Below, in pieces: positions 8,419 through 20,276 of a DNA stretch of 53,231 nucleotides. Origin of the DNA: Candidatus Denitrolinea symbiosum (GTDB lineage Bacteria; Chloroflexota; Anaerolineae; Anaerolineales; Villigracilaceae); NCBI GenBank assembly GCA_017312345.1, contig BLAA01000002.1:1-53231 (forward strand), written 5' to 3'. Within the stretch, counting starts at the first letter, position 1; each line of letters begins with the position of its first letter. The position numbers and the translations under genes were made by a program. The notes under the pieces were generated by a model. The model saw nothing but the letters and a program-made list of their open reading frames with translations. It had not been told where the DNA came from and made no database searches.

Positions 8419-8446
8419 CCCCTCGGCCACACATTGCGCCGAGGGG
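8419..8446 (-). promoter_or_regulatory. Hairpin in the rpsU-infA mRNA leader
   Basis: CCCCTCGGC (8419-8427) and GCCGAGGGG (8438-8446) form a perfect 9-bp stem with a 10-base loop, within the roughly 180-base untranslated leader of rpsU. No U-run follows, so it is not an obvious terminator. A structured leader could serve feedback regulation by a ribosomal protein, but that is inference. Confidence 0.5.
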
Positions 8447-8569
8447 CAGGGACAGTCGAAACCAACGAATATGATCGGAACGATCACTTCCATCAGGACG
8501 ATTGCATCTCCTCGGGTTGTGTTAAATCCTTGTCGTCGGCGGGACGCCGAACTGGAAACTGCGTGCAGA

Positions 8570-8598
8570 ATTGTACTACACGACAGAGCGCTTGTAAA
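8570..8598 (-). promoter_or_regulatory. Promoter of rpsU-infA
   Basis: Read on the minus strand: -35 TTTACA (8593-8598), a 17-bp spacer, and -10 TACAAT (8570-8575). The -35 lies immediately beyond the T-run that follows the 5S gene, so the rRNA operon end and this promoter are back to back. Confidence 0.7.
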
Positions 8599-8606
8599 GA
8601 AAAAGT

Positions 8607-8727
8607 CCCTTGGCAATGACCTACTCTCCCAGGAGGCTGCCCTCCAAGTACCATCGGCGCTGACGGGCTTAACTGCCGGGTTCGGGATGTTACCGGGTGT
8701 ACCCTCGTCGCTCCAATCACCAAGGGA
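8607..8727 (-). rRNA. rrf: 5S ribosomal RNA
   Basis: About 120 nt. The terminal helix I is formed by CCAAGGGA at 8720-8727 and TCCCTTGG at 8606-8613. The interior holds the conserved CCGAACCCGGCAGTTAAG stretch (read on the minus strand). It follows 23S in the usual order. The 3' side continues into a T-rich run (minus-strand CTTTTTCTTT), so helix I plus this run may form the operon terminator. Confidence 0.95.
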
Positions 8728-8745
8728 CGTTTTCACAACGTCAGG

Positions 8746-8798
8746 CTGAATAGTAAATCTGGATGTGTAGCAAAAAAGTACCAAGTTCTCCGCATCAC
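8746..8798 (-). other. 3' arm of the pre-23S rRNA processing stem
   Basis: TCTCCGCATCAC (8787-8798) is perfectly complementary, over 12 bp, to GTGATGCGGAGA at 11774-11785 on the other side of the 23S gene. CTGAATAGTAAATCTG (8746-8761) pairs with 11818-11832 with one bulged base. Together they form a long stalk bringing both ends of 23S together, the normal RNase III substrate. Confidence 0.85.
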
Positions 8799-11773
<2,975 letters not shown>

Positions 11774-11832
11774 GTGATGCGGAGAAATTGATACTCTTTT
11801 GTTTTGGCCTACATCATCAGATTACTATTCAG
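11774..11832 (-). other. 5' arm of the pre-23S rRNA processing stem
   Basis: Contains GTGATGCGGAGA (11774-11785) and CAGATTACTATTCAG (11818-11832), complementary to 8787-8798 and 8746-8761 downstream of 23S. It directly follows a boxA-like element in the transcript. Confidence 0.8.
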
Positions 11833-11842
11833 TTGGTAAGGT
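11828..11842 (-). promoter_or_regulatory. boxA-like element before 23S
   Basis: On the minus strand this reads ACCTTACCAACTGAA, differing by one base from ACCTTAACAACTGAA in the 16S leader (13937-13951). It resembles the boxA antitermination site of rRNA leaders and spacers (core CTTTAACAA). Both copies sit at the base of the respective processing stem. Confidence 0.55.
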
Positions 11843-12049
11843 GCAAGTTCGCCGTTGACTGGCGAACGACGCTCTCGACTTTCGTCCAGGGCGTCGGTCA
11901 CCCTTCAAACTCGCCTGTCGCAGACACAATACGACCCGGCTTCGCCGCCGGGTCGCGCAAGATACCCATGCTGGCGGTCCATTCGAACGTTATGTCTGCT
12001 GATCGTTCAACAATCTTTTTCTTGCTCCGATCTTACTCAACCAACTCAG

Positions 12050-12121
12050 TGGAGATGACGGGATTCGAACCCGTGGCCTTCGCCTTGCAAAGGCGCTGCT
12101 CTCCCGCTGAGCTACATCCCC
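12050..12121 (-). tRNA. tRNA-Ala (anticodon TGC)
   Basis: The minus strand starts GGGGATGTAGCTCAGCGGGA, has CTTTGCAAG with anticodon TGC, and a T arm GGGTTCGAATCCC. The acceptor stem GGGGATG/CATCTCC contains the G3:U70 wobble, the identity element for alanyl-tRNA synthetase. The CCA end is not encoded. It lies in the 16S-23S spacer. Confidence 0.97.
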
Positions 12122-12133
12122 AGAACCAACTAG

Positions 12134-12207
12134 TGGGCTTGACAGGATTCGAACCTGTGACCCCAGTCTTATCAGGACTGTGCTCTAACCAACTGAGCTA
12201 CAAGCCC
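12134..12207 (-). tRNA. tRNA-Ile (anticodon GAT)
   Basis: 74 nt on the minus strand: GGGCTTGTAGCTCAGTTGGT, anticodon loop CTGATAA with GAT, and T arm AGGTTCGAATCCT. The acceptor stem is GGGCTTG/CAAGCCC with discriminator A. With tRNA-Ala it makes the classical Ile-Ala pair of a 16S-23S spacer. CCA is not encoded. Confidence 0.97.
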
Positions 12208-12221
12208 GCATCTGCGCGGCG

Positions 12222-12248
12222 CCTCAACAACTGAGAAGTGACAGGAAG
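12222..12248 (-). other. 3' arm of the pre-16S rRNA processing stem
   Basis: These 27 bases pair with 13924-13950 across the 16S gene: 24 Watson-Crick pairs, two G-U pairs and one A-C mismatch. This is the expected RNase III stem of pre-16S rRNA, between tRNA-Ile and the mature 16S 3' end. Confidence 0.85.
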
Positions 12249-12347
12249 GGCAGGTCTGCCGACCAGCACGCTCGGACACCGCGTCCGAAGCGATTTTGAA
12301 TGAGTGGAGCGTCGGCCCTCGTGAGAAAGCCGTCGCTCGGAAACTCT

Positions 12348-13862
<1,515 letters not shown>

Positions 13863-13923
13863 AATATCACTCTTGCGAGTGAAAGGTACGGAGGAATTAA
13901 CTGGTCATTGACATCACTGCTGT

Positions 13924-13950
13924 CTTCCTATCACTTTTCAGTTGTTAAGG
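13924..13950 (-). other. 5' arm of the pre-16S rRNA processing stem
   Basis: Complementary to 12222-12248 (see that entry). It overlaps the boxA-like element, so the antitermination signal and the processing stem share sequence. Confidence 0.85.
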
Positions 13951-13951
13951 T
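13937..13951 (-). promoter_or_regulatory. boxA-like element in the 16S leader
   Basis: The minus strand reads ACCTTAACAACTGAA, close to the bacterial boxA core. It recurs with one change at 11828-11842. It lies between the rRNA promoter and 16S, where Nus-factor loading normally occurs. Confidence 0.6.
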
Positions 13952-14125
13952 ACATCGCCACTGGTTCATCAAGCCCATACAGACGAAAGCGCCGATGCTT
14001 GCTTTCACATCGGCTCGTCAGACTGCAATCCATCAGGCTTGTGTCTCTGACTTGAGACTTCTTCTCAGTTGTCAACGATCTGTCTGGGGAGACGAGATCT
14101 GTTTTGTTTTCACTGGCGAACGGTG

Positions 14126-14153
14126 ATTATATGCTTTTCGTCCGTTTTGTCAA
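14126..14153 (-). promoter_or_regulatory. rRNA operon promoter
   Basis: Consensus elements on the minus strand: -35 TTGACA (14148-14153), a 16-bp spacer, and -10 TATAAT (14126-14131). The inferred transcript start is about 255 nt upstream of 16S. This is the strongest promoter match in the window. Confidence 0.9.
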
Positions 14154-14205
14154 GGGAAAATGAGTACTTATCAGACAAATCAACCTTAAAATTTCCCAAC
14201 TCGAC

Positions 14206-15453
14206 TCACGCAACGAGGCGGGATTCTACCACACGAATCGCCTCCCCCACTCCATCCTCGCTTCCGATCTTTTGACCGATGAGGCGGGCGCGGTGACGAA
14301 GCGCGTCGCCCTCCGCCTCAGCCAGCGCGGACGATAGCCGCGTCATCGTCAACCCGCCGACGGAAATGGGACGCGGCCCCGCGCCAAGCGCCTGCACGCG
14401 TTTGCCCCAAAACATCTGGTCGCCCGCGAACGGAATCACAATGTTCGGAATCCCCGCGCACAGACCTGCGGCCGTCGTCCCCGCGCCGCCGTGATGAACG
14501 ACGAACTCGCACCGAGGAAACAGCCAATCATGCGGCGCGGACTCGAGAAAGAGAAAATCGTCAGATGAGACTCTCCCCTTCCAGCCATCCCAGCCTGTTA
14601 ATACAATCGCGCGTTGACCTGAGCGGCGAATCGATTCGATCACTGTGTCTGCAATCCGATCCGCGTCGCGATGGATCATGCTTCCGAACGTCACACAGAT
14701 GGGAGCGGAACCCGCATCAAGAAAGCGAGTCAATTCGACGGGAGGTTGGTAATCGGCAGGAGAGTCGAGGAAGAAGTAGCCTGTCACGTGGACGCGGTTC
14801 GCCCACTCACGCGCGGGCGGCAGAACGGTTGGGGAAACAGCAAACAGCAACGGGGTCGCGCGACGCGGCGGCTTGTCATCGAAGGGCCAAAACAGATCGA
14901 AGGAGAAAACGTCGGGATGCTGATTCCGTCTTCGATGGTAGCCGCTGTTCCCGCCGTACCAAAAAATTTGCGTGTTGAGCCAATGACCGAGGTAACTCAG
15001 CCAACCCTTCGGCAACGATGAAAGCGCAGCGGGCGGATACTCGCGCGTGGGCGCGAAGATGGGAAACGTTTGAATCGAAATGTCAGGGATGCCGCGCTGA
15101 CAAGCGAGCGAGTGCGCGCCCGTTGTGAAGAGGAACGAGTGAACGATGAGTTCGGCGTCATCGCAGGCCGCGAACGCGCCGCGGGCGACATCCACCGCGA
15201 TGGAGTTGACGTAATCGCGAATCGAGCGCGCCATCTTGATGGCGTTATTCCCCGCCGCGACGAAGGCTTTGCTGATCTCTTCAGGATCGCCCGCGAGCGG
15301 CGCGAATGGAACATTGCGCCCCGCGACAAAATCTGCAAAGCGATGCGGCGCGGCGAGCCTGACCGCATGTCCCCTCTTTTGCAATCCGACCGCGAGCGCA
15401 AGGAACGGCTGAACATCTCCTCGCGAGCCGTAGGTAAGAATCGTGATCTTCAT
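14206..15453 (-). CDS. UGT/MGT-family glycosyltransferase (GT1-like)
   Basis: About 415 residues with GT-B fold hallmarks. MKITILTYGSRGDVQPFLALAVGL opens the N-terminal acceptor domain. The C-terminal domain has ICVTFGSM and HHGGAGTTAAGLCAGIPNIVIPF plus GDQMFWGKRVQALGAGP, the nucleotide-sugar binding region of sterol/macrolide/glycolipid glucosyltransferases (COG1819). ATG 15453 is chosen because MKITILTYGSRGD is the family's true N-terminus; codons further upstream run into recR. It lies 40 bp after recR on the same strand, with no clear Shine-Dalgarno. The acceptor is unknown, plausibly a lipid or carotenoid. Confidence 0.88.
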   Translation of the reverse strand: MKITILTYGSRGDVQPFLALAVGLQKRGHAVRLAAPHRFADFVAGRNVPFAPLAGDPEEISKAFVAAGNNAIKMARSIRDYVNSIAVDVARGAFAACDDAELIVHSFLFTTGAHSLACQRGIPDISIQTFPIFAPTREYPPAALSSLPKGWLSYLGHWLNTQIFWYGGNSGYHRRRNQHPDVFSFDLFWPFDDKPPRRATPLLFAVSPTVLPPAREWANRVHVTGYFFLDSPADYQPPVELTRFLDAGSAPICVTFGSMIHRDADRIADTVIESIRRSGQRAIVLTGWDGWKGRVSSDDFLFLESAPHDWLFPRCEFVVHHGGAGTTAAGLCAGIPNIVIPFAGDQMFWGKRVQALGAGPRPISVGGLTMTRLSSALAEAEGDALRHRARLIGQKIGSEDGVGEAIRVVESRLVA

Positions 15454-15493
15454 CAACCGCCCAACCAAGAAACCATCAAATTGCGCAGCCGAC

Positions 15494-16099
15494 CTAATCC
15501 ATTTGCTGCCTGCCCTGCAACGCGCGCAGGAGGGTATGCTGGTCGGCATATTCGAGATCGCCGCCCATCGGGAGTCCGCGCGCGAGACGGGTGACCTGCA
15601 CCCCCGAGGCGCGCAACTGCTGCTGCAAATACATCGCGGTCGTGTCGCCTTCCATGCTGGGATTGGTGGCGATGATCACTTCGCGGACTCCGCCGCGCGC
15701 GACGCGTTCGATCAGCGGGCGGATTTTGATGTCGTCGGGACCGATCCCCTCGATGGGATTCAACACCCCGCCCAAAACGTGATAACGTCCCTGGTACGCG
15801 CCGATCCGCTCCAAAGCGAGAACGTCCAGGGCGTCTTCCAACACGCAGATGACCGACGCGTCACGTTTGGGATTGGCGCAGACCTCGCAGAGTTCGCGTC
15901 CCGCCTCGGTAATATTGAAGCACTCCGAGCAATAGCCGATTTTTTCCTTCAAGCCAGTCAACGCTTCGGCGAGTTCAGCCGATAACGACTCGTCGGCGCG
16001 CAGAAAAAAGAACGCCAGCCGCGAGGCGGACTTTGGCCCGATGCCTGGCAGCCGCTCGAGGGCGGTGATGAGATTCTGGAGGGGTTCGGGGAGGAGCAT
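15494..16099 (-). CDS. recR: Recombination protein RecR
   Basis: A 201-residue protein: helix-hairpin-helix LERLPGIGPKSASRLAFF at the N-terminus, a C4 zinc motif CSECFNITEAGRELCEVC, and a Toprim domain starting VICVLEDALDVLALE with the later ATNPSMEGDTTAMYL. It acts with RecF/RecO to load RecA at gaps. The order dnaX-ybaB-recR on the minus strand is the widely conserved arrangement. Confidence 0.96.
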   Translation of the reverse strand: MLLPEPLQNLITALERLPGIGPKSASRLAFFFLRADESLSAELAEALTGLKEKIGYCSECFNITEAGRELCEVCANPKRDASVICVLEDALDVLALERIGAYQGRYHVLGGVLNPIEGIGPDDIKIRPLIERVARGGVREVIIATNPSMEGDTTAMYLQQQLRASGVQVTRLARGLPMGGDLEYADQHTLLRALQGRQQMD

Positions 16100-16125
16100 A
16101 ATCAGAGAGTAGAGAGTAGACGACT

Positions 16126-16153
16126 AGAGAGCAGCGACTATTCTCTGCTCTCT
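16126..16153. repeat. Inverted repeat between ybaB and recR
   Basis: AGAGAGCAG (16126-16134) and CTGCTCTCT (16145-16153) form a 9-bp hairpin inside a purine/pyrimidine-biased spacer made of AGAGAGTAG-like units (16104-16160). It may be a simple-repeat relic or a weak attenuator. Confidence 0.5.
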
Positions 16154-16165
16154 AATCTCTTTTCA

Positions 16166-16498
16166 CTAAAACGGCAGTCCCCCCGCCAGCGGCCCCATCT
16201 TCTCCGCCGCGAGTTCACGCGATTGATCGAGCGCCATGTTGACCGCGGACAGGACAAGGTCTTGCAGCATCTCGGCGTCCGCGTCTTTGAGCAGGTCGGG
16301 GCTGATCTCGACGGATTTGCACTTCTGGTCGCCCGTCATGGTGACTTTGATCGCGCCGCCGCCCGCGCTCGCGGTGACGGTCTCGACGGCGAGTTGCGCC
16401 TGCGCCTCCTCCATCTGCTTTTGCAGTTTCTGGATCTGCGCCATCATGCCGCCCCCCATCCCCCCGCCGCCTACTGGACGATTGAAACCTTTTGCCAT
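16166..16498 (-). CDS. ybaB: YbaB/EbfC family nucleoid-associated protein
   Basis: 110 residues. After a Gly/Met-rich N-terminus (GGGGMGGGMMAQIQKLQKQM) comes the family core: EEAQAQLAVETVTASAGGGA, IKVTMTGDQKCKSVEISPDLL, and DLVLSAVNMALDQSRELAAE. YbaB dimers bind DNA and are encoded between dnaX and recR in most bacteria, as here. The start is preceded by AGGAGAAATT. Confidence 0.95.
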   Translation of the reverse strand: MAKGFNRPVGGGGMGGGMMAQIQKLQKQMEEAQAQLAVETVTASAGGGAIKVTMTGDQKCKSVEISPDLLKDADAEMLQDLVLSAVNMALDQSRELAAEKMGPLAGGLPF

Positions 16499-16629
16499 AA
16501 TTTCTCCTAATTCGGTACACGGATTTGACGGATTTCACGGACAAACACGGATTTTATTATTTCTTTGTCCAGCGCAACGAGCCTTTGCGTGGATTATCAA
16601 AGACTTTGCGTTTGAAAGTCGCGGACTTG
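16499..16629. repeat. Intergenic segment with ACACGGATTT-type degenerate repeat
   Basis: Between dnaX and ybaB, runs of TACACGGATTTGACGGATTT and TTCACGG...AACACGGATT are followed by GCCTTTGCGTGG and GACTTTGCG. Similar text recurs at about 29453-29505 (CGCGGATTTCACG...AGCACGGATT). This appears to be a dispersed non-coding repeat family of the genome. No gene seen. Confidence 0.5.
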
Positions 16630-16693
16630 CCAACCAGCCAACCAGCCATCCAGCCAACCAGCCAACTAGCCAACTAGCCAACCAACCAGCCAA
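16630..16693 (-). repeat. 8-bp tandem repeat abutting the dnaX stop codon
   Basis: About eight copies of CCAACCAG, drifting to CCAACTAG and CCATCCAG, end exactly at the dnaX stop (16694-16696). In mRNA sense the unit is CTGGTTGG/CTAGTTGG. It forms the 3' side of dnaX or the dnaX-ybaB spacer. Confidence 0.85.
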
Positions 16694-18220
16694 CTACTCC
16701 TGCACATCCACAATCTCCCCGCCCTGATGGATCGCGGTCGCCACCATCCCGTCCTGCGGCACGTGCGGCGGGACTTTGCCCTTGGCGTTCGTGACTTCGC
16801 AGCGGATGTCGAGCGTCACGCCGAGCAGATCGGACAAGGCCTGGTTGGTCAATTGCTTCTCTTCGTCCTGCATCTTGGACATCAACACATCGCTCGCAAA
16901 CCCCAGCACGAGCGTCCCATCCTGCACGTCAATGGACGAGACCGAATTCAGCAGCGCCGCAAGGTTGGCGTAATCCTTCCTCAAAGCATTCTGGACTTGC
17001 TTCCAGACCTTGATGACCTCGGACGCGGGGATGGCGGAAGCGGACGCGCCTCCCGACTGGGGAGCGACTGGCGTCTTCGGCGCGGACTTGGCGGGCGGCT
17101 TCGCGCTGACCTTCGACGCGGGCGCGACGGGCGCGGACTCCGCGGGCGGCTCCAGCGCTTCGGCGAAGGCCAGCTCGAGCGGGAGGGACGGCTGCCAGCT
17201 GCCGCGCGAGTCGGTCGCGGCTTCGTTGAAGATTCGCATCATCCGCAGGACGGCGGCGGGCGTGAACGCGTCCGCATGTTCGGTCATCCGTTCTTTAATA
17301 TCCCTGGTCGTCTCGACTTGCGACGCGTTGCCCATTTGGATCAACATCAGCCCGCGCAGATAGTCAACCACCTGGCGAGCCAACGCGCGCGGATCGGCGC
17401 CGCCGTCGAGGGCGCGGTGGATCTCCTCGAGACCGCGCCCAGGATTCGGGTCCGCGATGGAGGCGACGAGGTCGAGGACGGTTTGGGAGGTCGCGGTCCC
17501 GAGGACGGTCTGCGCGAGGTCCAGCGTGATGCGTTCGCCCGTCGAGGAGAGTTGGTCGAGCAGGGAGATGGCGTCGCGCATCCCGCCCGCGGACTGGCGC
17601 GCGATGAGAGCGAGGGCGTCGCCGTCGGCCTGAATGGATTCGGCGGCGGCGATGGCCTTGAGCTGGCCGACGATCTCGTCCACGGGGACGCGGCGGAACT
17701 CGTGACGCTGGCAGCGCGAGAGGACGGTGGCGGGGATTTTGTGGATCTCGGTGGTGGCGAGGACGAAGATGGCGTGCGGCGGCGGTTCTTCGAGGGTCTT
17801 GAGGAGCGCGTTGAAGGCCGCCGTGGAGAGCATGTGGACTTCGTCAATGATGTAGATTTTGAATTTGCCCTGTGTGGGGGAGAAATTTATTTTGTCGCGC
17901 AAGTCACGGACATCGTCCACCGAGGTGTTGGAGGCGGCGTCAATTTCAATGAGGTCGAGGAAGCGATTTTCGTTGACGGCGCGGCAGTAGTCGCATTCGT
18001 TGCAGGGACGCTGGGTCTTGTCGTCGTTCAGGCAGTTGACGGCTTTCGCCAGCAGACGCGCCAGCGTGGTCTTGCCCGTGCCGCGCGGACCCGCGAAGAG
18101 ATAGGCGTGCGCCACGCGGTCTCCGATAATGGCGTTGCGGAGGGTCTGCACGATGTGCTGTTGGCCGACGACTTCGGCCCATCCTTGCGGGCGGTATTTG
18201 CGGTAGAGGGCTTGGGACAT
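16694..18220 (-). CDS. dnaX: DNA polymerase III gamma/tau subunit
   Basis: 508 residues. The clamp-loader AAA+ domain contains YRPQGWAEVVGQ, Walker A GPRGTGKTT (around residues 44-52), four zinc-ligand cysteines in CLNDDKTQRPCNECDYC, Walker B IYIIDEVHML and the sensor LATTEIHKIP. A Pro/Ala/Ser linker (around 360-400) leads to a short C-terminal domain, KVWKQVQNALRKDYANLAALL. The start codon is preceded by a 7-bp tandem repeat rather than a normal Shine-Dalgarno. It is first in dnaX-ybaB-recR. Confidence 0.97.
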   Translation of the reverse strand: MSQALYRKYRPQGWAEVVGQQHIVQTLRNAIIGDRVAHAYLFAGPRGTGKTTLARLLAKAVNCLNDDKTQRPCNECDYCRAVNENRFLDLIEIDAASNTSVDDVRDLRDKINFSPTQGKFKIYIIDEVHMLSTAAFNALLKTLEEPPPHAIFVLATTEIHKIPATVLSRCQRHEFRRVPVDEIVGQLKAIAAAESIQADGDALALIARQSAGGMRDAISLLDQLSSTGERITLDLAQTVLGTATSQTVLDLVASIADPNPGRGLEEIHRALDGGADPRALARQVVDYLRGLMLIQMGNASQVETTRDIKERMTEHADAFTPAAVLRMMRIFNEAATDSRGSWQPSLPLELAFAEALEPPAESAPVAPASKVSAKPPAKSAPKTPVAPQSGGASASAIPASEVIKVWKQVQNALRKDYANLAALLNSVSSIDVQDGTLVLGFASDVLMSKMQDEEKQLTNQALSDLLGVTLDIRCEVTNAKGKVPPHVPQDGMVATAIHQGGEIVDVQE

Positions 18221-18223
18221 GTT

Positions 18224-18267
18224 GGTAATTGGTAATTGGTAATTGGTAATTGGTAATTGGTAATTGG
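18224..18267 (-). repeat. 7-bp tandem repeat just upstream of dnaX
   Basis: Six perfect copies of GGTAATT plus GG end three bases before the dnaX start codon complement (18218-18220). In mRNA sense the unit is AATTACC. The array occupies the place of the ribosome-binding site, so copy-number change would move upstream signals relative to the start. Slippage is likely for such a perfect array. Confidence 0.9.
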
Positions 18268-18312
18268 AGAGCAGAGAGCAGTTATGAGTTGTCAGTGATC
18301 GGTCAATTTACG

Positions 18313-18534
18313 TCAAATAAGTTTCTCGAATTCATCCACATTCAAACCAGATTGGCGGATGATGGCGCGTAAAGCGCCGCGATCAAGTTCCTTATGGTCG
18401 GGTACAACGAGTTGGGCAAATGGATTATCGCGACGCAAAATCATGTGACTGCTTTCCTGGCGCTTCAGGTAAAAGCCGACTTTGGAGAGGGCTTTCACGC
18501 ACTCCCTACCTGAGATACGCGGCAGGCCGCTCAT
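18313..18534 (-). CDS. hicA: HicA-family mRNA interferase toxin
   Basis: A 73-residue protein with the double-stranded-RNA-binding-like HicA (YcfA) fold: LPRISGRECVKALSKVGF, QESSHMILRRDN holding the catalytic His, and VVPDHKELDRGALRAIIRQSGL. It would cleave mRNA when free of antitoxin. Its start overlaps the stop of the upstream antitoxin gene by four bases, so the pair is translationally coupled (order hicB-hicA). Confidence 0.9.
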   Translation of the reverse strand: MSGLPRISGRECVKALSKVGFYLKRQESSHMILRRDNPFAQLVVPDHKELDRGALRAIIRQSGLNVDEFEKLI

Positions 18535-18737
18535 ACAGCAACAACCATCGCATCAAAATTTTCGACGGGAATCGGCAGTCCATCTTCTTCCAGCGCGGCG
18601 ATATAAAGGCGGATGGCTTCCTTGATATTTGCAACCGCTTCTTCACGCGTTTTGCCCTGGCTAATGCAACCCGGCAGACTGGGACATTCCGCCACAAAAT
18701 ATTCGTCTTCTCCAGAATAAACGATCACCTGTCTCAT
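18531..18737 (-). CDS. hicB: HicB-family antitoxin
   Basis: 68 residues: MRQVIVYSGEDEYFVAECPSL then PGCISQGKTREEAVANIKEAI is the partial RNase H-like HicB fold (UPF0150). There is no C-terminal DNA-binding domain, so this is the short form. ATG 18737 is preferred over one six codons upstream because GAGGTGAG lies a few bases before it. It neutralises the adjacent HicA. Confidence 0.88.
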   Translation of the reverse strand: MRQVIVYSGEDEYFVAECPSLPGCISQGKTREEAVANIKEAIRLYIAALEEDGLPIPVENFDAMVVAV

Positions 18738-18768
18738 ACTCACCTCATTACGCATTACGCAATACGCT

Positions 18769-19260
18769 TTACGGCACTTTATACGTCACGATCAATTTCC
18801 CGTTTGCGTCGTACAGGCTGGCCGTCTCGCCTGATTTCCAGACGGGCGCGGACAAGCCCCAGTACAGGTCCACGACGGTGTTCGTCCCCGCGCCGGTGTG
18901 GATCTGCACCGCGCCGCCGTTGACGAGCGTGATGGACGGGAAGAGGAAGATGTTGCCGTTTTCGTCCTTGAGCTGCCAGTTGGACAAATCCACCTGCCCG
19001 GCGCCGTAGTAACGCAGGATGACGACTTCCGCGCCGAGGTTGTCCGCGCCGACGACGCTGACAATGCGGAGGTCGCCGACCGGGTTGGCGTCCGCGCGGG
19101 AGACGGGCGCGCCCGCTTCAAGTCCAGGAAGAGGCGCATACGCGGGGGCGGAGGAAGTCGCTTTCAGGTTGCGGTCGTACCAGAACAGGATCGTCCCCGT
19201 CACGCAGGCGGAGACCAGCGCGTTCAATAAAAGAAATTGGAGGAGACGTTTGCGATCCAT
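18769..19260 (-). CDS. Membrane-anchored lamin-tail-domain-like protein
   Basis: 163 residues from ATG 19260. An N-terminal hydrophobic segment (LLQFLLLNALVSACVTGTILFW) anchors it. The C-terminal ~95 residues (LRIVSVVGADNLGAEVVILRY, VDLSNWQLKDENGNIFLFPS, TNTVVDLYWGLSAPVW) resemble the lamin-tail (LTD) immunoglobulin-like fold of many secreted bacterial proteins. I infer a small extracytoplasmic beta-domain protein of unknown binding role. It lies 44 bp downstream of prmA on the same strand. Confidence 0.65.
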   Translation of the reverse strand: MDRKRLLQFLLLNALVSACVTGTILFWYDRNLKATSSAPAYAPLPGLEAGAPVSRADANPVGDLRIVSVVGADNLGAEVVILRYYGAGQVDLSNWQLKDENGNIFLFPSITLVNGGAVQIHTGAGTNTVVDLYWGLSAPVWKSGETASLYDANGKLIVTYKVP

Positions 19261-19304
19261 GCTGGGCGAATCATAGCACAGATTGACGGGAAACCCGATT
19301 TTTT

Positions 19305-20276
19305 TTAGAAACCCGCCCTCTTCGATTTGCGACACGACAGCGCCACCCAGTCTTTCATCTGACGCTGACCGGTCAAAACCAGACCTTTGGCGGACGCGGC
19401 CGCCGCGACTTTTTCTGCCTGCTCGGCGAGGATGCCGCTCAAGATGATCTCGCCGCCGTCGTCAATCAAATCCGCCAGCCCCGCGTCGAAGAGACGGACG
19501 ATGACCGGCGCGAGGATGTTCGCCATCACCAGCGGCGCGGACGCGTACGCGAACTGCCCGGCCTTCACCTCCGCCACCGAGCCTTGACCGAGGATGAGTT
19601 CCGCGCCGACGCCGTTTTTCTCCGCGTTCTCGCGCGCGTTGCGGACGGACTCGATGTCAATGTCCACGCCGAGGGCGGAGGCCGCGCCGAGTTTGAGCGC
19701 GGCGATGGAGAGGATGCCGGAGCCGCAGCCGATGTCAATGACGGGAGACGGGAAACGGAGGACTGACCCGTCTTCAGTCCTCGGTCTTCGGTTATGGAAT
19801 TCCTCGATCAACTCCAGGCACAACTGCGTCGTCGGATGCGTCCCCGTGCCAAACGCCATGCCGGGGTCAATTTTGATCGGGATGCGGTCCGGTTCGGGCG
19901 AGTCCATCCACGCGGGGACGATCATCAGCCGTTTGCCGATGGGGATGGGCTTGTAACTGGCTTTCCAGGCTTCCATCCAATTCTGGTCGGCGATCTGTTT
20001 GTACGCCGGCGCGGGGAGCGGCTGGATCATGCCGAGATAGAACAGCGCTTCCTCCAGCTTCTGCCGCGTCTCTTCGAGCCGGTCGTTGACTTCGAGATAG
20101 GCGCGCACGCTGACGGGGCCGACCGCGACGCCTTCGTTTTCCTCGTCGAGGAATTTCACGCCCGTGCTTTCGGTGACGACGCCGTTGGGCGCGAAACGCG
20201 CCAGCACGTCGGCGACCGCTTCGGCGAGTTCGCCGTCCACGAGGAGGGAGACTTCGAGCCAGTTCATATTTGTCAT
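19305..20276 (-). CDS. prmA: Ribosomal protein L11 methyltransferase
   Basis: 323 residues. The N-terminal substrate-binding domain includes NWMEAWKASYKPIPIGKRL. The SAM site has DPGMAFGTGTHPTTQLCLEL, VIDIGCGSGILSIAALKLGA and the catalytic-loop region LVMANILAPVI. PrmA trimethylates L11 residues. The start ATG overlaps the stop of the preceding plsC-like gene (ATGA at 20273-20276), placing it at the end of a tightly overlapping operon; a second ATG lies three codons in. Confidence 0.93.
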   Translation of the reverse strand: MTNMNWLEVSLLVDGELAEAVADVLARFAPNGVVTESTGVKFLDEENEGVAVGPVSVRAYLEVNDRLEETRQKLEEALFYLGMIQPLPAPAYKQIADQNWMEAWKASYKPIPIGKRLMIVPAWMDSPEPDRIPIKIDPGMAFGTGTHPTTQLCLELIEEFHNRRPRTEDGSVLRFPSPVIDIGCGSGILSIAALKLGAASALGVDIDIESVRNARENAEKNGVGAELILGQGSVAEVKAGQFAYASAPLVMANILAPVIVRLFDAGLADLIDDGGEIILSGILAEQAEKVAAAASAKGLVLTGQRQMKDWVALSCRKSKRAGF

